Shown here: positions 1 to 6,884 of the stretch, piece after piece
Numbering within the stretch: position 1 is the stretch's first letter
How the letters are laid out: each line of letters opens with the position of its first letter
Origin: CAZVJA01 sp964626885
GTDB taxonomy: Bacteria > Planctomycetota > Planctomycetia > Planctomycetales > Planctomycetaceae
Length of the DNA stretch: 36,156 nucleotides
Assembly: GCA_964626885.1 (NCBI GenBank)
Contig: CAZVJA010000028.1
Coordinates: 1 to 36,156, forward strand
Direction: 5' to 3'
Translations under genes and position numbers: made by a program
Notes under the pieces: model-generated
What the model was told of the DNA's origin: nothing
What the model saw: only the letters and a program-made list of their open reading frames with translations
Databases searched by the model: none

Positions 1-15
1 CAGGCGAAGTAGATT

Positions 16-462
16 GTGAAGGTTGTCGAGTCTCGGCTCCTCACCCCGGTGGGATTGCGCTCGCTGGCACCGAGTTCGCTGGGATATGCGAGCCGCTACA
101 AGGGTGGTGTGTACGAGCGCGATGGGGCTTATCATCAGGGAACCGTGTGGCCCTGGTTGCTCGGTCCGTTTGTGGATGCCTGGGTGAGGGTACAAGGAGA
201 TTCGCTGGCGACACGGCGTGAGGCACGGGAACAATTCGTGGAGCCGTTGCTGGAGCGGCTCGGCTCACGAGAAGGTGGTCACGTCGCGGAAATCGCGGAC
301 GCCGAGCCTCCTCATACCTTCCGCGGATGTCCGTTCCAGGCGTGGTCGGTCGGGGAACTGATTCGGCTGCTGAAGGAAATCGTGGCCGACGAACCTGTGC
401 GCGCCGCGTCAAGCGGTGAAACCTCGGTCAGTGAGCGGCATCCAACCGTTGTGAACTTTTAA
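16..462 (+). CDS. Glycogen-debranching-type glycosidase, C-terminal fragment
   Basis: This is the C-terminal 148 residues of an amylo-alpha-1,6-glucosidase / glycogen debranching enzyme of the (alpha/alpha)6-barrel type, which hydrolyses alpha-1,6 branch points of glycogen. Family-typical signatures are LLTPVGLRSLAP, the YHQGTVWPWLLGPF block (about residues 40-53) and the closing FRGCPFQAWSVGELIRLL. The rest of the gene would lie left of the window. However, in the same frame codons 1-9 read Q-A-K and are followed by TAG at 10-12 and then I-V. QAK-stop-IVKVVES looks like a family segment in which a CAG glutamine became TAG, so this is either a real nonsense mutation or an error near the sequence end. 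GTG at 16 is only the first possible start after that stop. The gene is followed 26 bp later by ndh on the same strand. The family call is fairly secure; whether the gene is intact is not. Confidence 0.75.
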   Translation: MKVVESRLLTPVGLRSLAPSSLGYASRYKGGVYERDGAYHQGTVWPWLLGPFVDAWVRVQGDSLATRREAREQFVEPLLERLGSREGGHVAEIADAEPPHTFRGCPFQAWSVGELIRLLKEIVADEPVRAASSGETSVSERHPTVVNF

Positions 463-488
463 TCGTTTCATCACGACGGAATGGACCC

Positions 489-1829
489 ATGAAATGCAGC
501 GGAAGCGGCGCGCGTCATCGAATTCTGATCCTCGGCGGCGGCTTTGCGGGGATTTACGCGGCTCGACGGCTGGAACGGACCCTGGCTTGGGAGCCAGGCG
601 TGGAGATCACGCTGGTTAACCGCGACAATTTCTTGCTCTTTACTCCGATGCTGCATGAAGTGGTCGGCGGCGAGCTCGACCCGCAGTGCATCGTCAATCC
701 GGTGCGCAAGCTGCTCCACCGCGTGAACTTCTTTTGCGGCGACGTGCATTGCATCGACTTGGAGCAGAAGCGCGTCAGCGTGTCGCATGGCGAGTTCTCT
801 CATCCACACGAATTGGAATATGACCAACTCGTGCTGGCGCTTGGATCGACGACCAATTTTTTCAAGCTCCCGGGTGTGGAAGAGCGGGCCTTCACGATGA
901 AAAGTCTCAGCGATGCCATTCGCCTGAGGGATCATCTCATCGCGCAATTGGACGAAGCCGATTTCGACTGTGCTGCCGAAGAACGCGATTGGCTGTTGAC
1001 TTTTGTGATTGCGGGAGGGGGATTCGCGGGGGTCGAGACTGCCGGGTCGATCAACGACTTTCTGCACGAATCGCTCCGTTTCTATCCCCGCTTGAAGCCC
1101 GAAATGATCCGCGTGGTGCTGGTGTCGTCCGGCCCGGCCCTTCTTCCGGAGTTAAAACCACAGCTCGGCCGATATGCGCGGCAGAAGCTTGCAGCGCGAA
1201 ATGTCGAGATTTTGACGAACGTGCAAGTGAGAGCCGCGACCGATCAATATGTGGAACTCAGCGACGGCCGGCGAATCGTGTCGAATACGTTGATCTGGAC
1301 CGCGGGGACATCGGCTCATCCGCTGCTGGCGCCGATCACTTGTGCCAAGGAGCGGGGGCGGATCGTTGTCAGCGAGTCTTTTGAGGTGCCGGAATGGCCG
1401 GGTGTTTATGCGGTGGGCGATTGCGCCTACCTCGTCGATACGAGCACCGGGAAGCCCCATCCGCCAACGGCGCAGCATGCCGTTCGGGAAGGTCGCGTAC
1501 TCGCGGACAATCTCACGGCGGCTTACCGGGGGAAGGCCAAAACAGCCTTTCGGTTCTCGACACTCGGCCAGCTTGCGACGATTGGCCGCAGAACGGGCGT
1601 AGCCAACATTCTCGGTATTAATTTCTCGGGATTCTTTGCGTGGTGGCTCTGGCGGACGATTTATCTGATGAAGCTGCCACGGTTGGAGAAAAAAGTCCGG
1701 GTCGCGCTGGAATGGACGCTCGATCTGTTCTTCACGAAAGACATCGTGCGTCACCATCGGCTCCTCATCCGCGACGAAGTTTCCCGCGGCGATGATATGC
1801 TTGCGAAAGAATACTCGCTCCAAACGTAA
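489..1829 (+). CDS. ndh: Type II NADH:quinone dehydrogenase (NDH-2)
   Basis: A 446-residue FAD-dependent pyridine nucleotide-disulphide oxidoreductase. It has an N-terminal FAD-binding Rossmann motif (ILGGGFAGIYAA, about residues 14-25) and a second NADH-binding dinucleotide motif (VIAGGGFAGVETAG, about 172-185). A C-terminal FAD contact (GVYAVGDCA) is followed by PPTAQHAVREG, the NDH-2-type quinone-side segment. An aromatic amphipathic or membrane-contacting segment (FFAWWLWRTIYLMKLPRLEKK, about 380-400) is typical of monotopic NDH-2 enzymes. NDH-2 passes electrons from NADH to quinone at the cytoplasmic membrane face without pumping protons. Length matches the family. The ATG at 489 has only a weak upstream purine stretch, but the protein start aligns with the beginning of the Rossmann fold. 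It follows the glycosidase fragment by 26 bp and could be co-transcribed with it. Confidence 0.9.
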   Translation: MKCSGSGARHRILILGGGFAGIYAARRLERTLAWEPGVEITLVNRDNFLLFTPMLHEVVGGELDPQCIVNPVRKLLHRVNFFCGDVHCIDLEQKRVSVSHGEFSHPHELEYDQLVLALGSTTNFFKLPGVEERAFTMKSLSDAIRLRDHLIAQLDEADFDCAAEERDWLLTFVIAGGGFAGVETAGSINDFLHESLRFYPRLKPEMIRVVLVSSGPALLPELKPQLGRYARQKLAARNVEILTNVQVRAATDQYVELSDGRRIVSNTLIWTAGTSAHPLLAPITCAKERGRIVVSESFEVPEWPGVYAVGDCAYLVDTSTGKPHPPTAQHAVREGRVLADNLTAAYRGKAKTAFRFSTLGQLATIGRRTGVANILGINFSGFFAWWLWRTIYLMKLPRLEKKVRVALEWTLDLFFTKDIVRHHRLLIRDEVSRGDDMLAKEYSLQT

Positions 1830-2025
1830 AGGATGTCGTTGCCCATTGACGGGAGGTTCAGCTGGGGCAGAAAAGTCACGGCAAACCCATGTGGCGGCCG
1901 AGAGGCTGGGCGCAACTCCTCGGAATATCACACGAACTTCGTCACTCCCGGCCGCGGTTGCGGCGTGAGTTCGATTTTGGTGCTCCATTGCTCGCGGCCC
2001 CGGATAACGTGGCCGATCTACTGCC
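1830..2025. other. Gene-free stretch between ndh and recombinase remnant
   Basis: No coding sequence with recognisable protein similarity is visible here. Open frames that cross it are arbitrary and change composition along their length. It is probably degraded DNA belonging to the same decayed mobile-element remnant that follows. Confidence 0.4.
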
Positions 2026-2346
2026 GGTGAACTGTCCAACCTGCGAGGAGAGAGGGATCGAATCGCGTCGGAACTCGACCGGGCAAAGGTCAAACCGAAG
2101 GGGAAGGACATCGATGCGGAAGCCGACGCGATTGTTGCGCGTCTGTGGGGGTTGGCGTCCGATCTTGATCGAACGAAACCGTCCCGGCTGCGGGAAGTCT
2201 TCAGCCGCATGGTCGAAAGTATCAACCTATGGTTTGAGCACCACAAAACCGGGGGCGGAACGCGAACCCCACTTTCGCGGGGAATCGTCAATTTCCGCCT
2301 CGATCCCGTTTTGTCGCAACTTGTCAGTCGGGACGATGGGATTTGA
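2026..2346 (+). pseudogene. C-terminal remnant of a large serine recombinase
   Basis: One frame is open from about 2008 to a TGA ending at 2346. It reads like the extreme C-terminal, coiled-coil plus basic tail part of a planctomycete-type serine site-specific recombinase. It has a charged helical stretch (LRGERDRIASELDRAK), a second helix (AIVARLWGLASDL) and then REVFSRMVESINLWFEH followed by PLSRGIVNFR, a pattern I recognise from the end of that family. No resolvase catalytic domain, zinc ribbon or convincing start is present upstream, so this is a fragment. Its last residues run into the 45-bp tRNA-derived repeat (attL), so the element's arrival or an older recombination defined its end. 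The recombinase assignment is recognition by eye and is moderately confident. Confidence 0.5.
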
Positions 2347-2370
2347 ACCCACGACCTCTTGCACCCCAAG
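2326..2370. repeat. attL: 45-bp repeat of tRNA-Pro 3' half
   Basis: Identical over 45 bp to 9898-9942. It corresponds to the tRNA-Pro 3' end (T arm, variable region, anticodon loop) and stops where the sequence diverges in the anticodon stem, leaving no tRNA 5' half here. It is the distal attachment site of the integrated element. Confidence 0.93.
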
Positions 2371-2474
2371 TATGCCAGTGAAAAGTGATGTAAGCGTAAG
2401 TTGTATATGGAGCAGGAGCTTCCGAAAAGCAGCTGTTCCATGTAGTCCGCAATTCTGGCCGATTTCTTTGTCTT

Positions 2475-2493
2475 TTGGGGACGCATTGGGGAC
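2475..2493. promoter_or_regulatory. Candidate integrase arm-type sites, left end
   Basis: Two copies of TTGGGGAC (2475-2482 and 2486-2493) lie 11 bp apart, about one helical turn, roughly 105 bp inside attL. A matching pair in the same orientation lies about 30 bp inside the other end (9851-9870). Paired short direct repeats near both ends of a tyrosine-integrase element fit arm-type binding sites; the function is inferred. Confidence 0.4.
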
Positions 2494-2523
2494 ACGTAGA
2501 CGACCGGAAATCAAGGAGAAGTC

Positions 2524-5500
2524 TCAGGCATTCCTATTCGAGCTGCCTGCAAGCAACAGTGCAATTCGGGCTTGGCAATAACGGATTAACGCAGCAACGC
2601 GACCCGGTTCATGTTGAACACTTGGAAGGTCTTCCTGCGAAAGTGCTTGGACGTACCGTAGTTCACTTTCGGTGTCTCCGCGAAGTCGCCAAATAAACGA
2701 ACTGTACATGAACAGCTGCCTCAGAGCATTTCGGTCACCAATGGCCTCGAGGAATCGCCACATTACTCTATGGCACCAATCGAAAATTCCGCCCATTCTT
2801 TGGGTAAAGCACAAGTTGTAACTTCGAACCAAGTCTCGTTTGTCCAAGTCCGTAATTTCAGGCAATCGGCTGGCGTCGAGAAGCGTTTCTATGCGCATAA
2901 TGGTCGCTCGAACGTAATTGTATTCCCTTTCATGTATGGTCCGCACTCGCGCGAGATGGGCAAGCTTTTCTTCAGTGTCGTTAGATTCTCGCGCTAAATG
3001 AATTGCAATGTTGTCAGCAACGGTGATGTGTTCTTTGTTGCGGGCTCGTGTTTCCAATCGAATCAACGCATCTCGGCGTTGACTATCGTCTTCTTCAAAC
3101 CCGGCGATAATTGCCTGCGCTTGCAAATAGTGGCCAGAATTCTTTTGCGATATGCTGATCACCTCATTTGCTGCAGCGATAGCTTCGTGCTTGGCTCTCT
3201 GTCCTTCGTGCGAAAGAGCAAGCGAAATAAGTACGTCTTCGATACGATCTTTAACACCACTCGCGCGAGCAACCGGAAGCGCTGCGGTGAGCATGTCCAC
3301 CGATACACTGTGTTCCCCTAACATTCGCGCTGACTTTCCAGCCAGCAACTGTAATTCGGCTACCTCGATGTGGCAGTCTGCTAATTCAGGAATGTTGTCA
3401 ATTACTCCCAAAAAATCGCGGGCTGCTTCATAGGCCTCGCCATACAGGCCCTTGCTGTGCAAGTGCTTAACGTATTTCAACGCCAAAGTCATGGCCTGTT
3501 CTACAGAACATAAAGCGCTGACTTTTTGCGGTGAACCTGTAAGGATGTTACGGACAATGGCGACCTCATTTGACGATTCAGTACTCATTGCGTCCGACGG
3601 AGAAGACGGTCGACTTCGTACTCTCAAAGATCCAGTTTTCCAGTCCGAACCAAAGTAAAGTGAAGCCGCAGCGTCAATCAATTTGTTCTTTTCCGGCTGG
3701 GACAAGGATGCGTTTACGTAATCGCGAACAACTCTCGGTACTCGCAACAACTTGTCGCGTCGGCTTGGGCGCGTTATTCGGTGCTTGCGGTTTGGTGACT
3801 CGTCGATTACGTCCAGCAAACCAATGTCTTCAAGAAGTTTTGCATGAATCGGCCACAGCGGCGATTGCGGTTGAATTCGCTTAATAACGTCGAGCGATTC
3901 GCCTTGTTCGAGGATGCACAATACCGTTAGCATTGTGTACGCGCGTGTAGACGGTTCGTCACTTGCCGATGCAAGCGCAACAATCTCACCGGTGATGTCT
4001 ATCGGGAGATCGTCGGCTTCGGATGGGGGAGCCGACGAAAAATCGAAAAGCGCACCATTGATATCGGTGTAGGCGAGCGCTTGAAGCAATGTGTCAATGT
4101 GGCGCGGGAGTCCACCTGTCGCTTTGTGGATACGGTCGTAATCGACGGCGCTGTCAAGATCTATAGCGTGGTCCTGATGCGCCGACATGTATGCCCGAGT
4201 GTCAGCAGCATCCAGCGGGCCAAGTTGGATGGTTGAATCGGAATTGATTCGAAGCGGGCCTTGTGAAAGTGCGACAATCGTAAGCCCTTCGCAAACATCG
4301 AGAAACGTCTGGATCGTCTCTCGAGCAGATGCTTCGTGCGACGGCGGTTCTTCGTACAAGCGTACGTCGTCAAGTAAGATGAGGCAGTTACCTGCCTGAC
4401 CGAGGGCGGCACCAAGGACCGATACTGGCAATCGGGCATTCAAGGCAAGAGCCGTTTGTAACTCGGGTCCTGTTGAGGCACCGCTACATCGTGCATGCAA
4501 GACTGTTAATGAGCCGTGTTGCTGTTTTAACCGCGTTGCGAGCGCGCGGATGAATGCATGCGGATTTGTACCCCATTCAGCACGGATCTCGACGAAACGC
4601 GACGCATCAGCAGCGAGCAACGCCTCCTCGAGTAGTGACTGTCGCACCGCCATATCTTCTGGCCGGACCTCATCTTTGAAACGAGGAAACCCGTCCAACT
4701 GCAACTTCGCAAGCTTCGTAGCTTCCTCCGCCGAAGTGGGTTGTGGCGCATCTGAATCAGTGTTGACAATCTGGAGTTCGGTCGGATCCGGAGCGGTGAC
4801 CAAAGGGGTGGCAGCATCGGTAGAATCGCGTTGAGCGCCGCGAGTCGAGCGGTACGACAGGGACTCGTGGAGAATTCCGTCAGTCGAATCTGGGTTGAGA
4901 TTGCGATGCAGAATCCATTTGCCCTGTGTCCACACGTAAGTGCGCACGTCGACTGACATTAAGTCGTCGGATAAATCGATTATGTTGAATGAATTCGGAT
5001 ACTGGAATGTTTCGTACAGTGATCCCGCAGCGATTTGCATATACGAGCCGAGATTTGAACGGCTGAACACGGCTGCTGGATCATGAAGGTGACCCCGAAG
5101 AACTAGTTGGTGGTGATTGCGGAAATGCGTATCTACGTTTTTCTCATCGAAGGGCATCAAATCCGAAAGCGGATGGTGCAGCAATGCGATTAAAATGTCG
5201 GTTGATGACCGTAGGACTTGCCGCTCGGAGAGTTGTGGTTGTCCGATCAGCAAGCGGCCGGGATCGTCATCACCGCGGCACAACCAACTGCTGCAATATC
5301 CTTCGAATGCTATTCGGAGACCGTGGTATTCAAAATGCTGAGTCCACGAAGACAAAGCAAGTGAAGTGTCACGGCGAATACGTTCGCAGAACGCGGAATA
5401 AGCTTGGTGGCGTTCGTGTAGCGTTGATAAGCTGCCTGAATCTGTATAAAAGGCTGCAACTTTCTCCTGTGAAGTTGCTCTCGCGAGTGCATCTTCAAGT

Positions 5501-5805
5501 GCAGTCGCGGATGGCCGAATTAACGCGCGGTCAACATCGTGGTTACCCGGAACAAATAAGATGCGATCGCGATCAAGGTTGAGGCCGGACGGTGACAGGC
5601 AAGCTGATTCGATCCATTCTTCTGCTATTTCGTATTCGCGCGGCTTGCCGCTATATGCGATGTCACCCGTGAAAGCTAGGACATCGATATTATCCCGATC
5701 GGACTCCCTCAAGAGTAATTCGCGTGCCTCGGTCAGGATAGGAACAGTTGCCCAACGCGTCGCATCGCGAGCGTGTAGGTCAGAAAGATGGAGGATCCGG
5801 AACAT
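2524..5805 (-). CDS. Metallophosphoesterase-STAND-like protein with helical repeats
   Basis: A 1093-residue three-part protein. Residues 1-300 form a calcineurin-like metallophosphoesterase with all metal-ligand motifs: D9/H11 (DLH), D48 (GDI), N88/H89 (GNHD), H210-H211 and H239/H241 (GHLH). The enzyme domain should therefore be active on a phosphodiester, perhaps a nucleotide or nucleic acid. After a linker (about 305-380), residues 385-620 look like a STAND NTPase with Walker B-like LILLDD (475-480) and the GGLPRHI motif (564-570). The P-loop position (IRAEWGTNPHAFIRAL, about 407-422) lacks GK[ST]. The C-terminal half is helical and TPR-like (for example AYEAARDFLGVID, LAGKSARMLGEHSVSVDML), a likely sensor. 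AGGAG six nt before the ATG supports the start. It is the only large cargo gene of the element, and the effector-STAND-repeat layout resembles anti-phage proteins. The target is unknown. Confidence 0.8.
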   Translation of the reverse strand: MFRILHLSDLHARDATRWATVPILTEARELLLRESDRDNIDVLAFTGDIAYSGKPREYEIAEEWIESACLSPSGLNLDRDRILFVPGNHDVDRALIRPSATALEDALARATSQEKVAAFYTDSGSLSTLHERHQAYSAFCERIRRDTSLALSSWTQHFEYHGLRIAFEGYCSSWLCRGDDDPGRLLIGQPQLSERQVLRSSTDILIALLHHPLSDLMPFDEKNVDTHFRNHHQLVLRGHLHDPAAVFSRSNLGSYMQIAAGSLYETFQYPNSFNIIDLSDDLMSVDVRTYVWTQGKWILHRNLNPDSTDGILHESLSYRSTRGAQRDSTDAATPLVTAPDPTELQIVNTDSDAPQPTSAEEATKLAKLQLDGFPRFKDEVRPEDMAVRQSLLEEALLAADASRFVEIRAEWGTNPHAFIRALATRLKQQHGSLTVLHARCSGASTGPELQTALALNARLPVSVLGAALGQAGNCLILLDDVRLYEEPPSHEASARETIQTFLDVCEGLTIVALSQGPLRINSDSTIQLGPLDAADTRAYMSAHQDHAIDLDSAVDYDRIHKATGGLPRHIDTLLQALAYTDINGALFDFSSAPPSEADDLPIDITGEIVALASASDEPSTRAYTMLTVLCILEQGESLDVIKRIQPQSPLWPIHAKLLEDIGLLDVIDESPNRKHRITRPSRRDKLLRVPRVVRDYVNASLSQPEKNKLIDAAASLYFGSDWKTGSLRVRSRPSSPSDAMSTESSNEVAIVRNILTGSPQKVSALCSVEQAMTLALKYVKHLHSKGLYGEAYEAARDFLGVIDNIPELADCHIEVAELQLLAGKSARMLGEHSVSVDMLTAALPVARASGVKDRIEDVLISLALSHEGQRAKHEAIAAANEVISISQKNSGHYLQAQAIIAGFEEDDSQRRDALIRLETRARNKEHITVADNIAIHLARESNDTEEKLAHLARVRTIHEREYNYVRATIMRIETLLDASRLPEITDLDKRDLVRSYNLCFTQRMGGIFDWCHRVMWRFLEAIGDRNALRQLFMYSSFIWRLRGDTESELRYVQALSQEDLPSVQHEPGRVAALIRYCQARIALLLAGSSNRNA

Positions 5806-5881
5806 GTGGTCTCCTATCGTAGTATTGCTTTGGACAAGCTATCGATCGAAAAGAAGGACCGCAAGTTACATGGAATTGCTT

Positions 5882-5897
5882 GATTGTATTGACAATC
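5882..5897. promoter_or_regulatory. Inverted repeat upstream of MPE-STAND gene
   Basis: GATTGT-ATTG-ACAATC is a perfect 6-bp inverted repeat with a 4-nt centre, 77 bp before the MPE-STAND start. It lies in the divergent region shared with the ribbon-helix-helix gene, so it is a possible operator; no direct evidence. Confidence 0.3.
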
Positions 5898-5929
5898 TTG
5901 AACCATCGTCTTCATGCGTGGGAATTTGA

Positions 5930-6007
5930 GCCCCTGCCCGCCGCCCTTCGCCGTCGCCTCCTCACCCCATGGCTGGGAGGTGACGCGAATGGGCAAGGGC
6001 AGGGAGC
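5930..6007. other. Long imperfect hairpin in divergent intergenic region
   Basis: The two halves of this 78-bp GC-rich block are complementary in consecutive blocks: CCCTGCCC 5932-5939 with 5997-6004, GCCC 5943-5946 with 5991-5994, CGC 5949-5951 with 5985-5987, GTC 5953-5955 with 5982-5984, and CCTCC 5957-5961 with 5976-5980. Small bulges separate the blocks and an apical loop surrounds CCATGG. It could be a folded RNA leader or terminator, a protein-binding cruciform, or a single-strand origin for the element's Rep protein. It ends about 54 bp before the RHH gene promoter. Confidence 0.55.
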
Positions 6008-6060
6008 ACCCCTGCTTGTTGTCCGAGCCCGAGCTTTTTCTTCGGTTGTCTTTCTTTGGG

Positions 6061-6089
6061 TTGACATATCTATAAAATAGTAGTAACAT
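6061..6089 (+). promoter_or_regulatory. Sigma-70-type promoter of the RHH gene
   Basis: A consensus TTGACA (6061-6066) is followed after 17 bp by TAACAT (6084-6089) in an AT-rich stretch. It points at the ribbon-helix-helix gene starting at 6128, giving a leader of about 30 nt. Confidence 0.6.
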
Positions 6090-6127
6090 CTGGTTTATTG
6101 AACTCGACATGCTGCGGAGCAGAGCGA

Positions 6128-6628
6128 ATGGCTGATAAAGTCCGGCTGCAAATTCCAGTAGACAGCCACTTGGCCGATCGAGTCGCCGAGTTGGCAGCGC
6201 TGATGGAACGCAGCCAATCGTGGATGGTATCCGAGCTTATTGATGAAGCGCTGGTGAACCGGGAGAAGATTACAGAATGGTTTGCACTGCGAATCGCGAG
6301 CGCGTTCGGTGAGCCGGTCCATTTCCGTCGTAAGCCATTGGACGGGGCGAAAGTCTACCTGCAGGTGTTTCTTGAGAAAGATATTGCAGATCAAGTCGAG
6401 AAGGTGGCTACAGAGATGGATCGCACGGTGTCCAGCACAGCTGCTTGGCTCCTGCAATCTGCTACTGATGATCATGCCTGGATCATCCGATTTGCCACGA
6501 GCCGCATCGGCCGTGCTTTTTTCGGCGCTTTGATCAAACTGCACGAGCGCTGGTACGGCAAAAGCGGGCGAAAGGATCGGCAGGTGATCGAAGAAGATTT
6601 AGCTCGACAAGCGAAAATGGAGCATTGA
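6128..6628 (+). CDS. Tandem ribbon-helix-helix DNA-binding protein
   Basis: A 166-residue protein that I read as two successive ribbon-helix-helix (MetJ/Arc/CopG-type) units. Unit 1 has strand VRLQIPVD, helix LADRVAELAALME and helix SQSWMVSELIDEALVN (about residues 4-45). Unit 2 has strand KVYLQVFLE, helix DIADQVEKVATEMD and helix VSSTAAWLLQSAT (about 70-112). A basic tail follows. A single chain with two RHH units would act as a pseudo-dimer binding short palindromes. ATG 6128 is preferred over an upstream TTG at 6098 because GGAG (6116-6119) lies 8 nt before it and the TTG would fall nearly on the predicted transcription start. It is divergent from the MPE-STAND gene and probably regulates the element or that gene, or serves as a relaxosome accessory protein. 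Function is inferred. Confidence 0.65.
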   Translation: MADKVRLQIPVDSHLADRVAELAALMERSQSWMVSELIDEALVNREKITEWFALRIASAFGEPVHFRRKPLDGAKVYLQVFLEKDIADQVEKVATEMDRTVSSTAAWLLQSATDDHAWIIRFATSRIGRAFFGALIKLHERWYGKSGRKDRQVIEEDLARQAKMEH

Positions 6629-6720
6629 GCTTCGGAATTCCTCTGCCCATTGTCGTCGGTTCGAAAAGTTTGTGGTGAAAGTTATGAATCGAGGAAAGGA
6701 AGCCGATGTGAAATATTGGA

Positions 6721-6750
6721 CGGCGATGGGAGGGTGACCTTCGATCGCCG
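6721..6750. repeat. Inverted repeat 1 upstream of rep
   Basis: CGGCGAT (6721-6727) and ATCGCCG (6744-6750) form a perfect 7-bp stem with a 16-nt loop. It is the first of two hairpins lined up ahead of the replication-initiator gene. Confidence 0.5.
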
Positions 6751-6774
6751 TTTCGCGTTGATAGAACAGGAAAA

Positions 6775-6800
6775 CCCGCGAAGGTGCGTGCCTTCGCGGG
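6775..6800. repeat. Inverted repeat 2 upstream of rep; possible origin or terminator
   Basis: CCCGCGAAGG (6775-6784) and CCTTCGCGGG (6791-6800) pair perfectly over 10 bp around a 6-nt TGCGTG loop. On the minus strand the stem is followed by TTTT, as in an intrinsic terminator, but no minus-strand gene ends here. On the plus strand it would terminate the RHH transcript without a T tract. Its position about 85 bp before a Rep_trans-family gene also suits a nick-site hairpin (double-strand origin or oriT). Confidence 0.5.
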
Positions 6801-6884
6801 CTGTGTGGTGCGCGGTGGGGTCTCATGTGGTAGTGGTTCCCCGCCGTGCGTGTGACTCGAACCCCTTTTGGGAAAGGAGGCCCG

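Noticed and set aside
1152..2495. Long minus-strand frame of 447 codons
   Set aside because: It lies antisense to ndh and crosses the recombinase remnant and attL; its composition is that of a shadow frame with no domain.
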